Source of the DNA: SAR86 cluster bacterium REDSEA-S09_B4
Lineage (GTDB): Bacteria; Pseudomonadota; Gammaproteobacteria; Magnimaribacterales; Magnimaribacteraceae
Length of the DNA stretch: 55,941 nt
Assembly: GCA_001628005.1 (NCBI GenBank)
Contig: LUQU01000007.1
Location: 1 to 55,941 of the forward strand
Reading direction: 5' to 3'
The notes under the pieces are model-generated. The model did not search any database. It was not told the DNA's origin and was given only the letters and a program-made list of their open reading frames with translations. How positions within the stretch are numbered: position 1 is the stretch's first letter; every line of letters begins with the position of its first letter. The translations under genes and the position numbers were made by a program. Below are positions 39,510 to 48,689 of this stretch, piece by piece.

Positions 39510-40199
39510 TTAAGCCAAAGAAGGTGAAGGATTAAAATACATCATCCTTCCTTCTGGGTTATTAAAATACTCTAATAATTTTTCTAAAAGAAGCATATAG
39601 TCATTTTGGTTATGAGCTAAATCTAAGAACTCTGAATTAACAATTAACACCGGCGATCTATCATAAGCTAGAAAAAATTCTTTATAGGATTCATTCAGAA
39701 GATCTAGGTATTCAAAAGAAATTCCTTTTTCTATCTCTCTTCCCCTTTGTAAAACCCTTTCAAATAATGTTTTAGTCTCAGCTTGAAGATAAATAACCAA
39801 ATCTGGTGTGGGCAGGTCTAAAGAGAGGTAGTCATAGATTTGATTGTAAAGCGATAATTCATGCTCTGAGAGAGTGACTTGTGCAAACAGTTTGTCCTTA
39901 TCTAAAAGAAAATCCGAAACATGAACTGGTGTAAATATATCCCCTTGCTTTAGATCCTGAATTTGTTTCACTCTTTGAAACAAAAAGAAAAGCTGAGTAG
40001 CTAAAGCTGATTGTGAAGGGTTTTTGTAAAAATCCCCTAAAAAAGGATTGTCCGACGGTTGCTCTAAGAATGTTTCGTACCCAAATGATTCAGCGAGAAG
40101 CTTTGTTAAAGTAGTCTTCCCTACACCAACAGGGCCTTCAACTGCTACAAATTTAGGAACTCTGTTATATTTTGACAGGTCTATAATCTTGGATTCCAT
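39510..40199 (-). CDS. Deoxynucleoside kinase family protein
   Basis: KFVAVEGPVGVGKTTLTKLLAES; DLVIYLQAETKTLFERVLQRGREIEKGISFEYLDLLNESYKEFF. Confidence 0.88.
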   Translation of the reverse strand: MESKIIDLSKYNRVPKFVAVEGPVGVGKTTLTKLLAESFGYETFLEQPSDNPFLGDFYKNPSQSALATQLFFLFQRVKQIQDLKQGDIFTPVHVSDFLLDKDKLFAQVTLSEHELSLYNQIYDYLSLDLPTPDLVIYLQAETKTLFERVLQRGREIEKGISFEYLDLLNESYKEFFLAYDRSPVLIVNSEFLDLAHNQNDYMLLLEKLLEYFNNPEGRMMYFNPSPSLA

Positions 40200-40283
40200 A
40201 TCAGCAATTATTCTACTAAGAGCTGATTATCTTACCTGTCTTTTTTACTAATTCCTTATTTTTCTAGGAACAAAATATGAATC

Positions 40284-40856
40284 TTATCCGTATTGCTGTT
40301 TTTCAGTAATTTCTTCTAGAGTTTTGCAATCAATACAGAGACTGGCTGTAGGCCTTGCTTCAAGCCTTCTTATCCCAATTTCAACTCCGCAGTTTGGATT
40401 TATGCAAAATCCATAATTACCATTGTTAAGATCATCAACAGATTCATCTATTTTGGAGAGTAATTTCCTTTCTCTTTCTCTTGTTCTTATCTCTAGAGTG
40501 AAGCCTTCTTCGTGTGTTGCTCGATCTGATTCATCTGCAAAATGATTGCTATTATTTTGGATTTTATCGGCTGTTCTATCTTGTTCCAATTGCAACATTT
40601 TCTTCCATCTTTCTAAGATTTTAGCAAAATGCCTTTTCTGCTTCGCGCTCATGTACTTTTCTTTCTTATTTAATTTATAGGGTTCAATGGAAGCTAAGAA
40701 AGCTTCTTCACCTTGATAAGCCTGCTTTGCTACTTTCTTGGTAGTGGTGCGTTTTTTAACAGGTGTCTTTTTAGCAACTAACTTCTTTGGTGTTTTCTTA
40801 GAAGTACTTTTCTTCGCAGTCTTTGTTGGAGTTTTTCTTGTCTTTTTAATTGCCAT
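40284..40856 (-). CDS. dksA: RNA polymerase-binding transcription factor DksA with ~45-aa Lys/Thr-rich N-terminal extension
   Basis: FAKILERWKKMLQLEQDRTADKIQ...HFADESDRATHEEGFTLEIRTRERERKLLSKIDESVDDLNNGNYGFCINPNCGVEIGIRRLEARPTASLCIDCKTLEE. Confidence 0.94.
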   Translation of the reverse strand: MAIKKTRKTPTKTAKKSTSKKTPKKLVAKKTPVKKRTTTKKVAKQAYQGEEAFLASIEPYKLNKKEKYMSAKQKRHFAKILERWKKMLQLEQDRTADKIQNNSNHFADESDRATHEEGFTLEIRTRERERKLLSKIDESVDDLNNGNYGFCINPNCGVEIGIRRLEARPTASLCIDCKTLEEITEKQQYG

Positions 40857-40930
40857 AAGTCGTAGATTACTTTTTGCTTCTTATAGAAGGCGGCGCAATT
40901 TATCAGATTTGTTTAGCTATTTCTAGGGGG

Positions 40931-41932
40931 TTATGTAAATTCTTTTTTAATTTTTTTATATTCTGCTTTCGTCAGCCTAGGTCCAAATCTCTCAACTTGC
41001 TTAGAAGCAGCGTAACAACCAAACATGGCAGCTGATTTAAGATCATCCCCTGCGCAGATTTTGTGTAAAACTGAACCGGCAAAAATATCTCCGGCGCCAT
41101 TTGTATCAATTGCTTTTGCTTCGTATCCATTAATACTTTCTTTTCTATTTCCATCCCAGATTAGACTTCCTTTTTCCCCCAAAGTTATTAAATTTTGTGA
41201 TGACACCTCCCTTAAAAATACTTCAGCCTGGTCTACATTTTTATGTTGAGAAAACGCACAAGCTTCACTTTCGTTACAAAACAAGATGTCACATCCCACA
41301 TCAATTAATGAATTCATTTGATTTCTAAAGGCGTTAACAATTCCTTCTGCAGAGAGTGAGATTGCAATTTTAGTATCTGATTTTTTAGCAATTTCAGCTG
41401 CTTGGAGACATGCTTCAAAAGCAGACTCTGAGGTCACTAGATACCCCTCTAAAAAAAGATATGTTGAATTCTCTATAGCTGATTCGTTGAGATCATTACT
41501 ACCTAAAAGATTACTTACTCCCAAGTAAGTACACATGGTTCTTTCAGCATCCGGTGTAACCATTATTACACTTTGGCCTGTTGAGAGCTCTGACTGGGTG
41601 GTTTTGTTTGAATGTAAGATTTTATTTTTTTCTAAGTCTTCCAAATAAAAATTACCCAAATCATCATCTCGTACCTTACAGGTAAAATGACACTTAGATC
41701 CAAAGTTAGAAGCCGCTACCATAGAGTTAGTTGCAGCCCCTCCACAACTTAGCTTGGAGTTTCCGTACTCTTTATTCAACAAATTAATTAGGTTAGATTG
41801 TTCTTCGGCTTCAATAAGTGTCATGGAGCCTTTTTGAATTGACATTTTTTCTAACGTGGAAACAAAATCTTCTTCTATGCTAAATTGAACATCGACTATG
41901 GCATTACCTAGAGAAGAGACGTCTAATTTCAT
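40931..41932 (-). CDS. PfkB-family sugar/adenosine kinase
   Basis: LSCGGAATNSMVAASNFGSKCHFTCKVRDDDLGNFY; AIDTNGAGDIFAGSVLHKI. Confidence 0.9.
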   Translation of the reverse strand: MKLDVSSLGNAIVDVQFSIEEDFVSTLEKMSIQKGSMTLIEAEEQSNLINLLNKEYGNSKLSCGGAATNSMVAASNFGSKCHFTCKVRDDDLGNFYLEDLEKNKILHSNKTTQSELSTGQSVIMVTPDAERTMCTYLGVSNLLGSNDLNESAIENSTYLFLEGYLVTSESAFEACLQAAEIAKKSDTKIAISLSAEGIVNAFRNQMNSLIDVGCDILFCNESEACAFSQHKNVDQAEVFLREVSSQNLITLGEKGSLIWDGNRKESINGYEAKAIDTNGAGDIFAGSVLHKICAGDDLKSAAMFGCYAASKQVERFGPRLTKAEYKKIKKEFT

Positions 41933-41999
41933 TTTAAAAACCCCTTGTTTAGAAATAATTAAATTTAAATGAAACCATGACCAGTAAATAAGAAAATAA

Positions 42000-44291
42000 A
42001 TGAAACTTTCCTTAAGACTAATCCTTTTTTCAAGCCTTACTATTCTACTAGTAATTTGTATTGCGTATGTATCAATACTTGATTCCAGAGTTATTAATAA
42101 ACTTGAAGGAGTCTTGTGGACAGTTCCAGCTAAAGTCTATGCCAGGCCTTTAGAATTAGCCGAAGGTGGAAATATAAATATAGGGCAACTAAAAAAGGAG
42201 TTAGAAATACTGTCTTATGAACAAACAAAAAAATTGCCTGACAACCCAGGAGAATTTTCACTTAATCAGAATTCTGCAAGTATATTCATTAGGGGCTTTA
42301 AAAGTCAGGAACCAGGTTTCTACAAATTACAATTTGAAAAAGGCAGAATAGAATCCATAAAAAGGCAAGATGGTATTTCAATAGACTTGATTCAACTAGA
42401 GCCACTCTCTATAGGTGGAATGTTTCCTTCTCACCTACAAGACAGAATATTGTTAAATCTTTCTCAAGTTCCAACAGACTTTCAGGAAATGCTACTAATA
42501 GTCGAAGACAAGAACTTCTATAACCACAGAGGCATATCCCTTAAGTCTATTACAAGGGCTTTCATAAGAAATACAAGAGCACTTGGTATAGAGGAGGGGG
42601 GAAGTACGATTACACAGCAATTGGCTAAAAGTTTATTTTTCTCACCAGAACAAACGATCAGGAGAAAAATTAAAGAAGCAATTGCTGCCTTATTGATAGA
42701 GATTCATTACACCAAAGAAGAAATTCTTTTAGCTTATATCAACGACGTTTTTGTAGCTCAAGCAGGACGAAGGGCTATTCATGGTTTTGGTTTGGCTTCT
42801 CAGTTCTTCTTTGGGACTGATTTAAAAAATTTAACTTTGGATCAGAAGGCTTTATTGGTTGGCATGTTAAAAGGTCCTTCTCTATACAGCCCGACAAAAA
42901 ATCCTGAGAGGGCTAAAGCTAGAAGGGACTTGGTTTTAACTTTAGTTAAAAATGATTCCTTAATATCAGAAGAAGAGTATTTTGAACTTAAAGATAGGCC
43001 ACTTAAAATAATTCCACCCACTTTTAAAAGCTTATCAAAATACCCTGCTTTTAATGACATAGTTACTTTAGATCTAAGAAAGAATTTTGATGATAGCGAT
43101 TTAAGAACTAAAGGCTTAAGAATCATTACAAATCTAGACCCTGTAGTACAAGATTACTTAGAGGAAAGTATTAGGAAAACGAAAGCTAAGCTTGAAAAGA
43201 GATATGGTAGTCAACTTAATGAACTAGAAGGTGCAGGCATAGTTGTAGATTCCTTTAGCGGAGAAGTTGTGGCAGCCGTAGGTAGTACTAAACCTAATAG
43301 TTATGGTTTTAATAGAGCCATTAACGCAGTTAGACCAATTGGATCTCTAATCAAGCCATTCATTTACCTGTCAGCTTTGCAACAATATGGCAAATATAAC
43401 CTCTCTACTCTTCTAGATGACTCAAAGCTTTCCGTACCTTTATCAGGAGATAATGTATGGGAGCCTAATAACTTCGATAAAAAATTTCATGGTGATGTTC
43501 CCTTACATTTAGCTTTGTCTGAATCCTATAACGTAGCAACTACAAGGCTGGGTATGGAGCTAGGTTATTCTGCAGTTCAGGAAACTTTTACCAAACTTGG
43601 GATTAAAAAGAGAATCTCTAACTATCCTTCAATATTTGTGGGTTCTTTTGAGATGAGTCCTTTACAGGCAATTCAAGCTTACCAAACGATTGCTTCAGAA
43701 GGTTTCTTTTCGCCTTTAAATTCTATTAGAAGCGTAGAAAGCTCCGAGGATGTTTTATCTTTGTCTTATCCTTATAAGGTAGAACAGAGATTCAGATCGG
43801 AACCAATTTACCTTTTAAAATTTGTTCTTAAACAAACATTTATTAGCGGAACAGCAAGAGGGTACCCTTTAAAAGTTCTGGAAAAATGGAAAGTTGGCGG
43901 AAAGACAGGTACTTCAGATGAACAAAGAGATAGTTGGTTTGTGGGGTATGCTGGTAATTATTTGATGTTAGTCTGGTTAGGGTTTGACGATAATAGAAAA
44001 TCACCCTTAACAGGTAGATCAGGAGCCTTGCAGGTTTGGAAAAGTTTTATGAGTAAGCTAGATCCCTTATCTTACGAGGTAAGAAGGCCTTCAAGGATAA
44101 AATATGAATGGGTAGATGCAAAAGATGGACTTTTGAGTGGCCAAAAGTGTAAAGGATCAATTTTCATTCCATTTATTGAAGGCACTGAACCTGAAATTAT
44201 TCCTCAAAATCGAAAGAAATGTAGAATTAATAAAGAATCTTATTCGTCTAAGGTTATTAATAAGATAAAAGAAGCTATAGAAGCAAAGTGA
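42000..44291 (+). CDS. mrcB: Penicillin-binding protein 1B (bifunctional transglycosylase/transpeptidase)
   Basis: VEDKNFYNHRGISLKSITRAFIRN, EGGSTITQQLAKSLFFSPEQTIRRKIKEA, GSLIKPFIYLSAL, KTGTSDEQRDSWFVGYAGN; UB2H-like N-region. Confidence 0.94.
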   Translation: MKLSLRLILFSSLTILLVICIAYVSILDSRVINKLEGVLWTVPAKVYARPLELAEGGNINIGQLKKELEILSYEQTKKLPDNPGEFSLNQNSASIFIRGFKSQEPGFYKLQFEKGRIESIKRQDGISIDLIQLEPLSIGGMFPSHLQDRILLNLSQVPTDFQEMLLIVEDKNFYNHRGISLKSITRAFIRNTRALGIEEGGSTITQQLAKSLFFSPEQTIRRKIKEAIAALLIEIHYTKEEILLAYINDVFVAQAGRRAIHGFGLASQFFFGTDLKNLTLDQKALLVGMLKGPSLYSPTKNPERAKARRDLVLTLVKNDSLISEEEYFELKDRPLKIIPPTFKSLSKYPAFNDIVTLDLRKNFDDSDLRTKGLRIITNLDPVVQDYLEESIRKTKAKLEKRYGSQLNELEGAGIVVDSFSGEVVAAVGSTKPNSYGFNRAINAVRPIGSLIKPFIYLSALQQYGKYNLSTLLDDSKLSVPLSGDNVWEPNNFDKKFHGDVPLHLALSESYNVATTRLGMELGYSAVQETFTKLGIKKRISNYPSIFVGSFEMSPLQAIQAYQTIASEGFFSPLNSIRSVESSEDVLSLSYPYKVEQRFRSEPIYLLKFVLKQTFISGTARGYPLKVLEKWKVGGKTGTSDEQRDSWFVGYAGNYLMLVWLGFDDNRKSPLTGRSGALQVWKSFMSKLDPLSYEVRRPSRIKYEWVDAKDGLLSGQKCKGSIFIPFIEGTEPEIIPQNRKKCRINKESYSSKVINKIKEAIEAK

Positions 44292-44737
44292 ACATAAAAT
44301 TAAAAAATTACTTTATTGCATTGATCCTGATGTCACTGATTATGGGTTGCGCATCAGCGTCAAAAAAAGAAACAGATTTTTATGACTTAGAAGTTGAAAA
44401 ATTTTCTTCTTCGGTAAAATCACTTTTAACAGATTTAGAATTTTTAAAGAAAGAGATTCTTAAAGTTAATGCCAATAAGCCTTCCATTCAAAGGATTTTG
44501 ATAGAAGCAGATAACTTGTGGATGAAAAAAGATTTAAAGCAAGCTAGTTCAACTTTAGAAAGAGGATTAAGAATTGCTAAAGATGAGAGTGCTCTCTACC
44601 TAAGGCTTGCTCATTTAAGGTTAGAGCAAGGGCTAGCTAAAGAATCTTCTGCTTTTGCAGAAAGAGGGTTGCTTAACAAGGGTGCTTCTTCTTGGGAACT
44701 TCTTCTTCTAAAAATATATTCTGCGCAGAAAAATTAA
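44288..44737 (+). CDS. TPR-like lipoprotein immediately downstream of mrcB (LpoP-like PBP1b activator candidate)
   Basis: Lipobox LIMGCAS; helical repeat-like ASSTLERGLRIAKDESALYLRLAHLRLEQGLAKESSAFAERGL; 4-bp overlap with mrcB. Confidence 0.65.
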   Translation: MNIKLKNYFIALILMSLIMGCASASKKETDFYDLEVEKFSSSVKSLLTDLEFLKKEILKVNANKPSIQRILIEADNLWMKKDLKQASSTLERGLRIAKDESALYLRLAHLRLEQGLAKESSAFAERGLLNKGASSWELLLLKIYSAQKN

Positions 44738-44739
44738 TA

Positions 44740-45360
44740 TTAATTATCCCTTTCTATAAAAAGTTCTAATTCTGGTATTTCTTTCTGCAAAAATAATCCT
44801 GAAGACATGGCAATCATATCAACTCCATACCTCTTTACTTCATGGAAACTACTGAGGTTAATACCTCCAATTGCAACACTAGAAATCTCAATTTTTTTCA
44901 CAAAATCCTTTAAATCTTCAAGTGAGCAATAAACCACATCTTTTTTAGTAGAAGTCTTGAAAATACTACCAAAAGCAACATAATCAGCTCCTTCATGCTG
45001 AGCTCTTAGAGCTAATTCGAGGTTGTTCTGACATGAGATACCAATTATTGGATCCGAACCAAGAATATTTCTAGCTTCAGTACAAGAAATATCTTTTTGA
45101 CCAAGATGTACTCCATGTGCATTTATTTTTTTTGCTATATGGATATCATCATTAATTATTAATAGAGAATCGAAACTTTGACAAATAGTTTTAAGTTGTT
45201 TTGAAATGATTAATTTATCTTTGACTGATCTTAATTTATCTCGATATTGGATAATCCTGACTCCATTTTTGAGAAGTTTATGTACTTTTTTATACAATTC
45301 TTCTTTCTTTAGGTTATCTGGCGTTATGGCATAAATACCTGTGAGAAGATTTTTTTTCAT
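44740..45360 (-). CDS. thiE: Thiamine phosphate synthase
   Basis: GIYAITPD, IIQYRDKL, LLIINDDIHIAKKINAHGVHLGQKDI, IGISCQNNLELALRAQHEGADYVAFGSIFKTSTK. Confidence 0.94.
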   Translation of the reverse strand: MKKNLLTGIYAITPDNLKKEELYKKVHKLLKNGVRIIQYRDKLRSVKDKLIISKQLKTICQSFDSLLIINDDIHIAKKINAHGVHLGQKDISCTEARNILGSDPIIGISCQNNLELALRAQHEGADYVAFGSIFKTSTKKDVVYCSLEDLKDFVKKIEISSVAIGGINLSSFHEVKRYGVDMIAMSSGLFLQKEIPELELFIERDN

Positions 45361-46127
45361 CTACTCTTAAGAATATTTTGACCCTTGCCAAGTTTTACTG
45401 AACTATTAATAGCTTTTACCGTATTTTTTTGTCCTAATTCAATAGCTTCCTCTAAACTTTTTGCGTGAGCTAAAAAACATGAAATAGAACTAGCTAAGTA
45501 GCATCCTGTACCATGAAAGCTCCCGGGTATTTTAGTCGTTGACCAACTTTTCTTGAGTTCTTTATTCAAGTAGAGATGGCTAACAATTTCTTCATAGGAA
45601 CTATCTATATCCTTAATAAGGAGGTAGTTTGATGAGAGCAAGCTAAGTTCTTGAACAATCAGGTTTAAGTCATTTTTACCGGATAGAACTTTTGCTTCTG
45701 CTAGATTTGGTGTTAAGAGATAGGCCATTGGAAAGATTAATTCCTTTAGTGCTTGTAATGTAGGTTTATCTGCTAATGATCCTCCAGTTGTAGCTTCAAT
45801 AACTGGGTCAATCACTATTTTTGTGTCTTTAAGCTTGTTAAGGATTCTTTTAGTCTCTTCAACTATTTTGTCGCTACCTAAAGCTCCTATTTTAATTATG
45901 TCTATTTTAAAATCTGATAACAATAAGTCAGCCTGGCTGATAAACACATCAATATTTACTGGTTCTATTAGATCAAATTTCTCGGTATTTTGACTTGTTA
46001 AGCAGGTTATCAGCGAGATTGGGTGACACCTTAAAGAAGTAATAGTTTCTATATCAGCTGTTATGCCTGCCCCACCCGAAGGGTCATACCCTCCTATTGT
46101 TAGTACTACAGGTAATTGGTTTGTCAT
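45357..46127 (-). CDS. thiD: Hydroxymethylpyrimidine/phosphomethylpyrimidine kinase
   Basis: VVLTIGGYDPSGGAGITADIETI, KIGALGS, LLTPNLAEAKVLSG, PGSFHGTGCYLASSISC. Confidence 0.93.
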   Translation of the reverse strand: MTNQLPVVLTIGGYDPSGGAGITADIETITSLRCHPISLITCLTSQNTEKFDLIEPVNIDVFISQADLLLSDFKIDIIKIGALGSDKIVEETKRILNKLKDTKIVIDPVIEATTGGSLADKPTLQALKELIFPMAYLLTPNLAEAKVLSGKNDLNLIVQELSLLSSNYLLIKDIDSSYEEIVSHLYLNKELKKSWSTTKIPGSFHGTGCYLASSISCFLAHAKSLEEAIELGQKNTVKAINSSVKLGKGQNILKSR

Positions 46128-46136
46128 ATAAATATA

Positions 46137-46166
46137 TTGGGTAGTATCAATTCATAGCCGTATAAT
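46137..46166 (+). promoter_or_regulatory. Putative argC-erpA sigma70 promoter
   Basis: TTGGGT-18 bp-TATAAT followed by GCGCGACCC. Confidence 0.5.
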
Positions 46167-46203
46167 GCGCGACCCTAATTATACTTGGGCAATAAAGAAC
46201 TTA

Positions 46204-47226
46204 ATGAAAGAAAAAAATAAAATAAAAGTTGGAGTGATTGGAGCCTCAGGATTTACAGGGGAGGTTCTAACCGACCTACTTTTTAATCACTCTCAAGTTG
46301 AAACCATAGCGCTCAGCTCGAGAAAGCTCGAAGGAAGAAATGTAACGGATGTTTTTAAACGCTTAAGTATAAAAAGCGATATAAAGTTTATTTCCCCAGA
46401 AGATGACGCTTTTAATGAATGTCATGCAGTTTTTCTTTGCACTCCTCATGGAAACTCCATGAATATATGTGAAAATTTTTTAATGAAGAAAATTAAAGTA
46501 ATTGATCTATCAGCGGATTTCAGGCTTAAAGAGGCAGAAGTTTGGAATAAATGGTATGACGCACAACACAGTAATCCAGAACTTCTTTCCGAGTCAGTTT
46601 ATGGATTACCCGAGTTGTATAAGGAAGATATAAAAGTAGCTAATTTAGTTGCAGTTCCTGGTTGTTATCCTACGGTTAGTTTAATTTCTATACTTCCAAG
46701 TCTCAATCTAGAACAAAAAATTAAGAGCATAATCATTGATGCCAAGTCAGGTATGAGTGGAGCAGGAAGATCATCAGTTGATAATCATTTAGAAAAAGAA
46801 ATGCTCAATAATTTTAGGCTTTACGGGGAGAAAGGCCATCGGCACTATCCAGAAATTAAACAGATTATTGATTCTCTTTCTGAAGAAAAGATTGATGTAA
46901 CCTTTACAGTGCAATTACTTCCAATCATGAAGGGTATTTATTCAACTACCTATATTAATTTTGAGGGGGTTCTTAGATCGGACATGGTTAAAATATATCA
47001 GGATTATTACGACCCTTTAAAAAATATTACAGTTGTTGATAAACCACCCGATCTACTGGATGTAGTGGGTACCAATGACTGTAAATTATTTTTACAAACT
47101 ACAACAACGGATAATCAGATTTTGGTAACAGCATGCATAGATAATCTGCTCAAGGGAGCTGCCGGTCAGGCTTTAGAATGCTTTAACTTAATGTTTAACT
47201 TTGAACAGAATACAGGATTAAATTAG
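46204..47226 (+). CDS. argC: N-acetyl-gamma-glutamyl-phosphate reductase
   Basis: IKVGVIGASGFTGEVLTDLLFNH; VAVPGCYPTVSLIS; GMSGAGR; start at 46204 preferred because the 46165 ATG lies inside a putative -10 box. Confidence 0.94.
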   Translation: MKEKNKIKVGVIGASGFTGEVLTDLLFNHSQVETIALSSRKLEGRNVTDVFKRLSIKSDIKFISPEDDAFNECHAVFLCTPHGNSMNICENFLMKKIKVIDLSADFRLKEAEVWNKWYDAQHSNPELLSESVYGLPELYKEDIKVANLVAVPGCYPTVSLISILPSLNLEQKIKSIIIDAKSGMSGAGRSSVDNHLEKEMLNNFRLYGEKGHRHYPEIKQIIDSLSEEKIDVTFTVQLLPIMKGIYSTTYINFEGVLRSDMVKIYQDYYDPLKNITVVDKPPDLLDVVGTNDCKLFLQTTTTDNQILVTACIDNLLKGAAGQALECFNLMFNFEQNTGLN

Positions 47227-47235
47227 AATTCAATC

Positions 47236-47583
47236 ATGGTAGATACTTTTGATCCCTCAACCTTAAAGCTTAGTGATGGAGCAGTTAAAAAAATACACTC
47301 TCTTTCTGACTCTGATAAAGAGCAAGAAATTAATTTAAGAGTCTACGTAACTGGGGGTGGCTGTTCTGGATTCCAATATGGCTTCTCGTTTGACCATGAA
47401 ATTGATGTAGAGGATACCTGTGTTTCAAAAGATGGAGCAAAATTAATTATTGACCCTCTAAGCCTTCAATATCTAGCAGGTTCAACTATAGATTACACAG
47501 AAGATTTAGCAGGATCTAAGTTTATTGTAAAAAATCCAAATGCAACTACCACCTGCGGCTGTGGCGAATCTTTTTCTATTTAA
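47236..47583 (+). CDS. erpA: Iron-sulfur cluster insertion protein ErpA
   Basis: LRVYVTGGGCSGFQYGFSFD; C-terminal NPNATTTCGCGESFSI. Confidence 0.95.
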   Translation: MVDTFDPSTLKLSDGAVKKIHSLSDSDKEQEINLRVYVTGGGCSGFQYGFSFDHEIDVEDTCVSKDGAKLIIDPLSLQYLAGSTIDYTEDLAGSKFIVKNPNATTTCGCGESFSI

Positions 47584-48689
47584 GTAACTTCCCAAATTTC
47601 TCCGAGTAAGATTTCTTCCTTACTTCCAGTAATTTTTGAGAGATCAAATTTTGTGTTTTTTAGTCTTTCTTTTGCTAACCAGGCAAAGCAACAGGCTTCA
47701 ATAAAGTCCGCATCTATACCAATTTCAGTGGTAGTGAAAATTTGATTCTGAATCAGCTCTTCTAATCTTTTTACTAGAAATAAATTATGGATCCCTCCAC
47801 CACAGAGATATATAGGTTTCCTTTCAGCCTTTAAATCTTTCAGGTCTTTAAATATTACTTGGGCAGATAACTCAGTTAAGGTTGCTTGGATATCTTCTGT
47901 AGAAATCTCACCAAACTCTGAAATTTTTTTATTAATCCATTTTAAATTGAAATAATCTGTTCCAGTGCTCTTTGGAGGATGTTTGTCAAAGAAGTCATCT
48001 TTGAGCATTCCATTTAGGAGATTAGTCACAACCTTTCCCGATGAGGCCCAAGCTCCTCCTGCATCAAAATCTCCTTTGTTATTTGATCTTGACCATGCAT
48101 CTATAAGGCAATTTCCTGGTCCACAGTCATAAGCAATAATGCTTTCAGCCGAGTCATTAAAGTAAGTTAAGTTACAAATACCTCCTATATTGATGATTAC
48201 TCCTTCAGAGACTTTATTTTTTTTTAGAATAAAACTATGAAAGAGTGGTGTGAGAGGAGCGCCTTGTCCTCCTGCAACTATATCAGCAGTTCTGAAATCA
48301 GCTACAGTTTTTATATTAGTTATACCAGCTATCTCTTTGGGGCTTCCTATTTGTAAGGAGAAGGGAGAAGGGGCGTTCGGAGCATGTTTTATGGTTTGTC
48401 CATGACTGCCAATCGCAACTACCTCAGAGCTACTTACTTCAGCTTTTTGTAGTAAATTATTAGCTGCATTTCCAAAAACCTTTCCAAGCTCTAGATCTAA
48501 TTTCTCAATTTCAACTTTAGATATTTTATCGTTGTTAACTTCATTAAAAATTCTCTCCTTTAATTTTTTTCCTATTGATGAAGAGTTCCATTCTAAAAGT
48601 TTGACACCATCGTTATCAAAGTTGACTAGTGCAGAGTCGATAGAATCAACACTAGTACCAGACATCAAACCTATAAAAAGCCCAGCCAT
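47580..48689 (-). CDS. anmK: Anhydro-N-acetylmuramic acid kinase
   Basis: FIGLMSGTSVDSIDSALV; GSHGQTIKHAPN; NIGGICNLTYF; YDCGPGNCLID. Confidence 0.95.
   Translation of the reverse strand: MAGLFIGLMSGTSVDSIDSALVNFDNDGVKLLEWNSSSIGKKLKERIFNEVNNDKISKVEIEKLDLELGKVFGNAANNLLQKAEVSSSEVVAIGSHGQTIKHAPNAPSPFSLQIGSPKEIAGITNIKTVADFRTADIVAGGQGAPLTPLFHSFILKKNKVSEGVIINIGGICNLTYFNDSAESIIAYDCGPGNCLIDAWSRSNNKGDFDAGGAWASSGKVVTNLLNGMLKDDFFDKHPPKSTGTDYFNLKWINKKISEFGEISTEDIQATLTELSAQVIFKDLKDLKAERKPIYLCGGGIHNLFLVKRLEELIQNQIFTTTEIGIDADFIEACCFAWLAKERLKNTKFDLSKITGSKEEILLGEIWEVT

Noticed and set aside
40972-41154. 60-aa minus ORF within the PfkB kinase gene
   Set aside because: Alternative frame of a conserved gene.
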